From contig NC_066581.1 in the NCBI RefSeq assembly GCF_024323335.1, positions 228,300,539 to 228,364,538 of the forward strand: a stretch of DNA of 64,000 nt, written 5' to 3'. The DNA comes from Lathyrus oleraceus. Its lineage: Eukaryota; Streptophyta; Magnoliopsida; Fabales; Fabaceae. The notes beneath the pieces are model-generated. The model was given only the letters and a program-made list of their open reading frames with translations. It ran no database searches and was not told the DNA's origin. The translations under genes were made by a program, and so were the position numbers. Each line of letters opens with the position of its first letter. The stretch's first letter is position 1. Below, piece after piece: positions 47,413-55,464 of this stretch.

Positions 47413-50400
47413 TGTAGCACCTCAAATTTGCACCCATCATTGTACATACATTCTCATATTAGGTCATAGCATATCATGGTCCACTGCATAGCATTGCATT
47501 GTCCCTTTGCCTCAAGTGCAAGTCAATCAAGAGAATTAGGTCAAACTGATCAGGAGATCAGTCAATCAAGCAAGCAAGTGAGTTTTTCATTGAGCCCGGG
47601 CCCTAGGGTTGGTCCAACATGTTCACATGACTTGGAGATCCATTTGAAGTGTTTTGATCAAGGTTTGGATGTTCAGAAGTCATCAGTCAATGCACAATCA
47701 GTCAGAAACCCTAAAAGTCAACTGGTGGTCAACTGTCCATTTAATCAGTGGTTTGATGATGGAAATTGGTTTGAGAGGTCTCATTCATGTCCAAATAGGC
47801 CTCATATATCATGGCAAACACCATCATGGAAGAATTTGAAGCCAGATCAGAAATTTCCAAAAATGGAAACTGGACCTGTAATTGAAACCTGCCAAAAATG
47901 GAAAGTCTTGATCCTCAAACTTACATCATGATACAAGCTTCAAATGAATTTTTGCCCAACATGAAAGTTGAAGATCTTGTTCTCCCATTTCCAAAAAGTC
48001 CAAGAACACTCAATTCCCATGTATGGTTGGCAAGTTATGATCAAATCATTTTCAGAAATTCTTGAACTTCAAAAGGCCATATCTCCCAAACCATTTGGCC
48101 AATTTGGGTGGGGTTCTTTCCTACAAGTCACATTTGACCTCATCTTTCCAAATATGTCATCCCCATTCACCAAAACATCACCATGCAAAATGGCCTTTTT
48201 GAACTTGCCTTAATTAATTTCAAGTGAGTTGAATTTTGACTTTTCAAAATAATCATTTTTAAACCATTTGGCCAATTGAAATAGTTCAGAAATGTGGTTT
48301 TGGTCATGTTACAAAGTCAAATTCGTGCAGTACACATAGCCATGCTAACTTGCTTGAAAATTGGAAAGAAAGTACACTTTTACCAACTCTATCCCACTCT
48401 TTCATGGACCATGCTTGGTACTATCAAACAGAGTACTTAGAGATTATTTTCTGCAAGAAGCAACCCTAGAAGCAGCCACAAGATATCACAGAAAAACCTT
48501 GGTTATCTCATTCTCTCAAAAATCCATTTTCTTGCATTTTCCAAAAATCTGTCAAAAACCCTCAAAAGACCACGAGCAAACATTGTTGTTTCACCATCTA
48601 GGCATCATCTTAAGCTCATTTCAACCACCATTCTTCAACTGTAAGAGCTTTTTGTGGACTGTTTTTGCAAAGCATCATCAATGGCAGAAGTTGTTTGCAT
48701 CCAAACCAAGCCATTTCAAGCCAAACCTTCTTCATCATTCATCATTTGAAGACCTTTGGGACATCTGTTTCAGGCCAAAAACACCAAATAACGACTGTAT
48801 CAACATTGCTCTTCCAACTTGGTAAAATTTCGACTCTCACCTTTTCCAAAACCATGATACACACTTTGTAGATCACCTTTCCCTGATCACACTGCGCTTT
48901 GAATGATTGAAAATGGTTGTTTATTTTGAAAGTTATGTTGGATTGAAGTTTGATGTGTGAATTTGTTTTGGCTCGGTTCATCCTCGTTAGTTCGTATTAG
49001 GGTAAATTGATCTTGGAATATTGATGAGCATTAAGAGATGAACACAATGGTATGTGGATTGTTGATTTTGGTTGCAACTTTTTCTTGCTGGAAATCTGGA
49101 ATTTTGAAATGAAGAACACGGCCAAAACCCTAATTTTCTTCATGCCAAAACCATGTTTGATCTTCCAAACCGTGCCCTGCATGTTTTTCCACGTTTCTGG
49201 GCCATGTGGCCAATGGTAGCTCGCCACGCCTGTAAACGCAACGCTGCGTTTTGGTTAAGTGCCCCCATATTTACAAGTTTGCCACCGTGCCCTAATTAAA
49301 CCATTAAATCATGTTATTTCTTCAATTTTTATTTCATTTTGTGACACCAACTTACAAAATTCATGACTCGTCCATTTTAACTCCAAATTTCGTGGGATTT
49401 TTTGCATTGTGTTCATCTGGATCTCTAGTTTTTTATCATGATTTTTCCAGATTTTTTGGTGAGTGGATTTTAATTGGTATTAGGGTTTGTGACATGTGCT
49501 CATATTTTGTACACTTTGCCAAAACATTTGTGAAATGATGATACTTTATCCAATGGCCCTGAAATTTTTGTGCTTAAATTAGACACACTCATGGTGATTT
49601 TGGTGTAGAGTTTGTGAGTTTATCATTGCTGGTTTGTGAGTTATGAGTTTTTGAAGTAGGGTGTGACAATTTGTGTCACACCATTGATGTCCAACTTGAT
49701 GATTTTTGATACCATGCTTCTTGACCTCCAATTGATCTGATTTTTTGCATGAACCTACTCTTGTATGTCTAGTTTACATGTGAATTTTCTTGGAATTATT
49801 TGTGGCATTTCCTAATTGTTTGAGATTTTCTCCCCTGCTTAGTCAAATGTTGACTTTTTGTGACACATGTTGCCATTTCATTTGTGAAATTCTCATACTT
49901 TATTAGATGGACATGAAATTTTACATGAGATAACTAGACATCCTCATCTTTGCCATGGTTTTAGTCCCATTCATTTATCATACACCATCTCTGATTTATG
50001 ATTTTTCTAAGTTGATGCATGTTTGGTTGACTTCTTTGAGCATGTTCAAAATTGCTTTGACTTTCTGATTTTCATTGACTGCCTTCCACTTGTCCAAATG
50101 AGACGAAATTTGACATGCTTACCATGCTATGTGTTAGGATTGATCATGATTTATTTGGTAATTTTTGGAAATGTTTGAGTTGACTTTTGATGCAAGTCTT
50201 GCTGTTGACTTCTATGAGCTTCTGTTTGCAACACTTTGACCTAAATTGTTCATGAAATGATGATGATGATTGATATGAATGTGAACCCAATTGGTTTTGT
50301 TTCTTGATTGTTTGAACATGATCTTGGATACTTGCCCTTTGCTGTTTTAACTTTTTCATTCTCTTTTGACCCTAGGCTTGCCCTAGTGGTCCTGTTACTC

Positions 50401-50728
50401 ACTTTTGAGCTTGTGTTTTCAGGTTGACCAACAAATGACCAATGAGGCCAATTCTTTTGATATGAGTTTGCTTGAATATCTTTGTCTAACTTGTTTGTTT
50501 TGTAGGTGGCTTGGCTCTTAAGCCTTAAACCTTGTGCCTTGCACATTCATTTGCTTCTGACTAACTGTTAATGTCTGTTTCCTTTTGCTTTGATTTGAGT
50601 TGCATACTAACATCTGCTTGACTATTTCAGGTGCTTTTAGTTCCTTAGTTCCTTGTGAACTTTTTGCTTTGCTTTGCTTTAATAGCAATTTGCATTGAGG
50701 TATACTTTCTATCTTCATGTAGTCTGGA

Positions 50729-50753
50729 AGACCTGGCCTGTTACTTGGCCAGG
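50729..50753 (+). other. Strong hairpin in the Ogre LTR
   Basis: CCTGGCC pairs with GGCCAGG across a loop of about eight bases (tgttactt). Confidence 0.5.
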
Positions 50754-51243
50754 CAACTGTCTGAAGTCCTCCTTAAGAGGCAATGTTTGTGTATGTTTAA
50801 TTTGTCCTTGTACAGAGTCAAAGACCTCCTAAGTGAAGAGGCAATTGGCAGAACCAAGGGATAAGCAACCTATCCCCTGCTATTCAGTGTGTCTTCTGTT
50901 TTGCTCACACCACTGTGTTGATGCATTTCAGCTAAAAACCCAAGATCTTGTGCAATTGCACAGTTGAGTCAGTATCAGATGTGTAGAAGGGTTCCCACTT
51001 TTTGAACCCACACATTCTTGTCTTAAGCTCTCCCAGGCCAGGGATAAGAGCTGTGAAGTCTTATCTTCACTCACCTTTCATCTGCTTCACCTTAGCCCCT
51101 CAATGGCAAGGTTAAGAGCACATTCACCCAGTTCCAGAGGTTTGTTTGTTGAGGTTGATATGACCCCTCGACTAAAACCTAACCCTTGTTTGAGCCTCTT
51201 GTGTGCATATAGTGTGTGCTACCTGTGCTTGTATGTTTGTTTG

Positions 51244-51393
51244 ACTTGCTTCCTGTGCAAGTTAGGGTTAGTTTAGACTTGCTTCCTGTGTAAGTTAGGT
51301 TTTGCTTGGCTTGCTTCCTGTGCAAGTTAAGTGTGTGTGTGGCTTGCTTCCTGTGCAAGTCATGACTAGGATAGGCTGGCTCCCTGTGCCAGT
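51244..51393 (+). repeat. Five tandem short hairpins in the Ogre LTR
   Basis: CTTGC-ttcctgt-GCAAG occurs at 51245, 51310 and 51343. A G-U variant lies at 51278. CTGGC-tccctgt-GCCAG at 51376 has both sides of one pair changed. Loops are almost invariant; spacers differ in length. Confidence 0.7.
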
Positions 51394-51512
51394 TAGCTAG
51401 AAACCTTAACTTAGGGATGATTTGCATGATAACATCTAGGCTCGAGTCGTAGTCTCCCTAGTTGTGTCTCCCTCTGTTATCTGGTTAGGCTAGTCCTTTT
51501 TCCCTCTGTAGG

Positions 51513-51576
51513 GGAACTACGTCGCCCTGATCCTCATACCAGATGAGGTACGTAGGCAGGAGATGAGCAGATCTCT
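51513..51576 (+). other. Ogre LTR paired-hairpin module, copy 1
   Basis: An upstream gaactac (51514) is present. Hairpin 1 is CCTCAT/ATGAGG (51532-51537, 51543-51548). The linker is tacgtaggca. Hairpin 2 is GAGAT/ATCTC (51560-51564, 51571-51575). Confidence 0.6.
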
Positions 51577-51754
51577 CCGGGCGCCTGTGTCTTTGTTTTG
51601 TGTTGTCGTGTGCTTGGAAGCTGATGTAAGACCATCGAGTGGCATTCGGGTTCCAGTGTGTGTGTTTTGGTTCGGATGCTGATGTAAGTCCAGTGATTGG
51701 CATTCAGGCTCCACGTTTGCCTTTGCCAGTGTTTGTTTGTGTGCGTGTCAGCCG

Positions 51755-51819
51755 AGCTACGAATGCTCTGATTCTTCTCTCATCCGAGAAGATACGTATG
51801 CATAGGATGCGATATCCTA
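51755..51819 (+). other. Ogre LTR paired-hairpin module, copy 2
   Basis: An upstream gagctac is present. Hairpin 1 is CTTCTC/GAGAAG (51774-51779, 51786-51791). The linker is atacgtatgca. Hairpin 2 is TAGGAT/ATCCTA (51803-51808, 51814-51819) with loop gcgat. Confidence 0.6.
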
Positions 51820-51844
51820 GCGAGCATGTGTCGTTTCCCCAGTC

Positions 51845-51908
51845 CGAACTACTTCGACTCTGATGTCTATGCCTGATAGACTAAGTAGGCCCAGGATGCG
51901 ACATCCTG
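51845..51908 (+). other. Ogre LTR paired-hairpin module, copy 3
   Basis: An upstream gaactac is present. Hairpin 1 is GTCTAT/ATAGAC (51865-51870, 51876-51881). The linker is taagtaggc. Hairpin 2 is CAGGAT/ATCCTG (51892-51897, 51903-51908) with loop gcgac. Confidence 0.6.
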
Positions 51909-52212
51909 CCGAGTCAGTTTCAGTCAGTTTCTTTTGTCTCTTTTCAGCCAGTGTGTGTGTGTGTGAGCAGCGTTTTAGCAACCATTTTCCTTCCTATTGT
52001 GCGTGGATCCCGTCGAGTACGACGGATGCGTAGGGGTGCTAATACCTTCCCTTCGCATAACCGACTCCCGAACCCATTCTCTTTGGTCGCGAGACCATGT
52101 CTTTTCCCAGGTTTACTCTGAGCGTTTCCTTTCCCTCCTTTGGGATAAATAACGCACGGTGGCGGCTCTGTTGTTCTTGTTTTCCCGCCGGTTTTTCGCG
52201 TGATGCGACAGC

Positions 52213-52230
52213 TGGCGACTCTGCTGGGGA
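52213..52230 (+). other. Primer binding site, tRNA-Arg type
   Basis: tggcgactctgctgggga is complementary to a plant tRNA-Arg 3' end, including CCA. It lies two bases after the LTR end. Confidence 0.9.
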
Positions 52231-53065
52231 TATAGAGAAGTTGACCTGTGCTGGTCCATCTTCCCTAAGCGAGTCTCTCCTAGCGCTCTCTAGGTTAGGG
52301 TTTGGTTGCTTTGTGCTGTGTTTATTTATTGCATTCATTATTTACTGTTTGCATTCATTGTCTTTTGTTTGCATTTATGTTTGTAATTATGTTTGCATTC
52401 ATATTCATTATTCATTCTGCCTGGCTGGTTGTCTGTTTCTCTCTGTTGGGGTGGGAGTTACATGAGGTAAAAGGCCCAATGCCCAGGCTATGAGTGAGAT
52501 CTAGGATACTTAGGAATAGAGTGATTCATGGGAAGCGGGTGGTATTGCGCCACTTAGCGGAACATTGATATCACGAGCAGTTCAGACCCTGGTGGGATAT
52601 TATCGTTACATACTTCAGGTGTGTATATGATGATATTCTGCGAAAGGTTATTTATGTTGCGTTTCTCTCGACCTTACCCTGGCCTAGATGACACCCGTGA
52701 GTGGGGAGGGAATGATCATTATTACAGGTACAGGTACTTGTTGGTGACTTGTTGGTGACTTGTTGGCGACTTGTGATCCTGTTGGTGACTATTGGTTCAG
52801 AATTTTGGGGTCTCAGATGACTTTGGGTTTCAGATGAATTTGTGGTTCCGAGTTCAAGCCGAAGCTTTGATCCTGCGTTCTGAGAGACACAGCCAACCAG
52901 TCGTGTCTGCATCATTTGCATCATAGCATATTTATTTTTCAAAAGAAACGCAATAAAAAAAGGATACAAAAAAAAAAAGAAAAGGGGAAAAAGAAAACAA
53001 AAAAAACTAATCCCTGCATGCATATCATTTCTCAGGTACATTCCAGAGCTTGTTCACTGATAGAG
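52231..53065 (+). other. Leader between primer site and ORF1
   Basis: There is no convincing gene. An 11-bp unit (ttgttggtgac) repeats three times at about 52738-52770, with related words to 52796. A purine tract rich in A (about 52935-53010) lies shortly before ORF1 and is open in the ORF1 frame, but it encodes only a Lys-rich low-complexity stretch. Confidence 0.6.
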
Positions 53066-54706
53066 ATGGCAACAGTCCCAGAGTTGAAGCGGAAGACTTG
53101 TTCCTACAGCTTTCACCGTGAACCTTTGACGTCTCTGATTGAGTTGAGCAACCTTATGACCAGTGGTAACCAGAAGGGGTTTGTTGACCAGTATGGAGAT
53201 ATTCTGACCTTGTTGAAGATGGTAGTCGATCCGGTGCCGTTGCAGACTCTTCTACAGTTCTACGACCCAGAGCTTCATTGTTTCACCTTTCAAGATTATC
53301 AGTTAGTGCCTACTCTTGAGGAGTACTCCATTCTGCTGAATGTCCCGGTCCGGTATCAGGTTCCTTTCTTGGATGTGCCCAAGGAGGTTGGTTTCAGAGT
53401 TGTTGCCAGAGCTCTCCATTTGGGTATCAAGGAAGTCAGTGATAGTTGGAAGTCCAGTGGGGATGTTGTAGGTTTGCCTTTGAAGTTTCTGTTGAGGGTA
53501 GCTAGAGAAGAAGCAGAGAAGGGAAGTTGGGAAGCCTTTCATGCTCAGTTGGCCGTCATGATCTATGGGATCGTCTTGTTTCCGAGTATGCCCAATTTTG
53601 TTGACTATGCTGCAGTCAGTATTTTCATTGGAGGAAATCCAGTTCCTACTCTGTTGGCTGACACTTACTATGCTATTCACAATAGGCATGGTAAGGGTGG
53701 GGCTATCAGGTGTTGTCTCCCGCTTTTGCTCAGATGGTTCTTGTCTCTCCTGCCAGTCAGTGGACCTTTTGTGGATGCTCAGAGCACGCATAAGTGGACT
53801 CAGAGGGTTATGTCTCTTACCTCCTATGATATCAGATGGCAATCTTACCGGATGGATGTGCGTAACGTCATTATGAGCTGTGGAGGATTCCGTAATGTGC
53901 CACTCATAGGGACTAGGGGTTGCATCAATTACAACCCGGTTCTTTCTCTTCGCCAGTTGGGGTTTGTGATGAAGGGAAGACCACTTGAGGCTGAGGTAGC
54001 TGAAAGTGTGTATTTTGAGAAGCAGAGTGACCCGGCCAGATTGGAGCAGATAGGGAGAGCTTGGAAGTCTATCGGTGTGAAGGATGGATCTGTCTTAGGG
54101 AAGAAGTTTGCCGTTGCTATGCCCGATTACACTGATTGGGTCAAGGAGAGAGTAGAAACTTTGTTGTTACCCTACGATAGGATGGAGCCGTTGCAGGAGC
54201 AACCACCTTTGATCCTTGCTGAGAGTGTGCCTGCGGAGCACTACAAGCAAGCCCTGATGGAGAATCGCCGTTTGAGAGAGAAGGAGCAAGATACCCAGAT
54301 GGAGCTGTACAAAGCCAAAGCTGATAGTTTGAACTTGGCTCATCAACTCAGAGGAGTGCGAGAAGAAGATGCTAGCAGACTGAGAAGCAAGAAGAGATCC
54401 TACGAGGAGGTGGAGAGCATGTTAGATGCAGAACACCGGGAGTGCTTGAGTCTGCAAAGAGTTGAGGCCAGCTATCAGAAGAAGATCAGAGACTTGGAGA
54501 AGCAACTCAGAGATAAAGACATCCAGTTGAAGAAGGAAGTAGACTTGAGACAGGCATCAGAGAACCACCTTGGAGGAGAAGTGGTAGAGCTTAGGCGACA
54601 ACTGAAGGAGAAGATCACTCTTTTGCCAGAATGTTCAGAATGTGACCTGTTGATAGACCAGTGTCAGTACTTGAAGACTCTCATTCCGGGAGGCCGTTTG
54701 TCTTAG
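53066..54706 (+). CDS. Ogre ORF1 accessory protein
   Basis: I place the start at ATG 53066 (MATVPELKRK...), giving 546 residues. An upstream in-frame ATG at 52916 would only add a Lys-rich low-complexity extension. The N-terminal two thirds resemble the plant DUF7745-type domain found in many transposon-derived plant proteins: LISLIELSNLM-like start with SNLMTSGNQKGFVDQYGDIL, then TFQDYQLVPTLEEYS. The C-terminal part (about residues 395-530) is rich in Glu, Lys, Leu and Arg with heptad-like spacing and is probably a coiled coil. The ORF is intact. Ogre elements are known for an extra ORF before gag with unproven function. Its intactness suggests it was needed at the last transposition. Confidence 0.82.
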   Translation: MATVPELKRKTCSYSFHREPLTSLIELSNLMTSGNQKGFVDQYGDILTLLKMVVDPVPLQTLLQFYDPELHCFTFQDYQLVPTLEEYSILLNVPVRYQVPFLDVPKEVGFRVVARALHLGIKEVSDSWKSSGDVVGLPLKFLLRVAREEAEKGSWEAFHAQLAVMIYGIVLFPSMPNFVDYAAVSIFIGGNPVPTLLADTYYAIHNRHGKGGAIRCCLPLLLRWFLSLLPVSGPFVDAQSTHKWTQRVMSLTSYDIRWQSYRMDVRNVIMSCGGFRNVPLIGTRGCINYNPVLSLRQLGFVMKGRPLEAEVAESVYFEKQSDPARLEQIGRAWKSIGVKDGSVLGKKFAVAMPDYTDWVKERVETLLLPYDRMEPLQEQPPLILAESVPAEHYKQALMENRRLREKEQDTQMELYKAKADSLNLAHQLRGVREEDASRLRSKKRSYEEVESMLDAEHRECLSLQRVEASYQKKIRDLEKQLRDKDIQLKKEVDLRQASENHLGGEVVELRRQLKEKITLLPECSECDLLIDQCQYLKTLIPGGRLS

Positions 54707-55116
54707 CTTGTATCTTTGATGTGTATGTTGAGAATCACCTCCAGGCTTGTTGGATGGGATTCATTGTTGTACTCCGATTGTTTGGATTTTCTTTATCGAC
54801 TTTGTTGTATGATCCTGTTACTCATATAGATGAGGTTGTTGGTTTCACCTTGTACTCATCACTCTTGTGTATGTTGTTTCTGTGCTTCTATGTTGTTCTT
54901 GCTGCAGGTTGCCATCTTTTGAGGATGACTCAGGCTCTTTGAATGCCTGAGGAATGAACATATCATGTGCATCATATGCATCATTAGCACCATACTCATA
55001 TCATTTTGCATAACAGGTGTTCTTGGTCGTGACTTCTCACTCTTGGTTCCTGTTCAGGCAGGATAGCTGATCAACGTCCGCACCGCTACTCAACAAGACT
55101 GAATCAACAGAGAGGT
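54707..55116 (+). other. ORF1-gag spacer
   Basis: This 410-bp stretch has no domain-bearing ORF. A 93-codon frame (54661-54942) overlaps the ORF1 end but looks like chance. Cat-rich words ('catcatatgcatcattagc') lie near 54960-55010. Confidence 0.5.
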
Positions 55117-55464
55117 ATGGATCAAGTTCAAGCAGAGTTGGCTGAGATGAAGGCTAACATGGCCCAGTTTATGAATATGATGCAAGGGGTTGCACAAGGT
55201 CAAGAAGAACTTCGAGCCTTGGTTCAGAGACAAGAGGCTGCAATTCCGCCGGTCAACCATGCTCCGCCAGAGGGAGGCCCGGTCAATGATAATAATGTTG
55301 CTGCTGCTGTACCCATCAACAACTATGCTGTAGGTGATGAGTTGGGGGTATTCGAATCAACAGTCAACCTATTGTTCCAGATGCCGCTAATGCCAGAGCA
55401 GTCCGTGCCCCGGCCCGTAATCCTGTTCCGATTGTTGACAGACAAGAGGATATGTTTACTCTGA
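55117..55464 (+). CDS. Ogre gag, N-terminal part, ending in a frameshift
   Basis: ATG 55117 opens gag with a helical N-terminus (MDQVQAELAEMKANM, MMQGVAQGQEEL). Coding character changes frame in the G run at 55344-55348, after which the sequence reads well in the frame of 55452-58430. The simplest reading is loss of one G (frame -1). The residual frame runs on without meaning to 55464. A programmed shift cannot be excluded but is less likely, because gag itself would be split. Confidence 0.75.
   Translation: MDQVQAELAEMKANMAQFMNMMQGVAQGQEELRALVQRQEAAIPPVNHAPPEGGPVNDNNVAAAVPINNYAVGDELGVFESTVNLLFQMPLMPEQSVPRPVILFRLLTDKRICLL

Larger units (their letters stand above)
47413..52210 (+). repeat. 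5' LTR of the Ogre element, 4798 bp
   Basis: It starts TGTAGCACC exactly where SIRE sequence stops and ends GATGCGACA two bases before the primer site. Several ORFs of 60-150 codons show no recognisable domain and are regarded as chance. The 3' third is GC-richer, holding the hairpin arrays and a (GT)n run at about 51950-51965. Confidence 0.9.

Noticed and set aside
48361..48825. 154-codon ORF in the Ogre LTR
   Set aside because: No recognisable domain, and long open frames are expected by chance in a 4.8-kb LTR. Kept only as LTR sequence.
52211..52232. Possible tRNA gene at the primer site
   Set aside because: Only the 18-nt complement of a tRNA-Arg end is present, with no cloverleaf or internal promoter boxes. 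No tRNA or rRNA gene was seen in the window.
53303..53842. 179-codon minus-strand ORF
   Set aside because: Shadow of the intact ORF1, with no domain.
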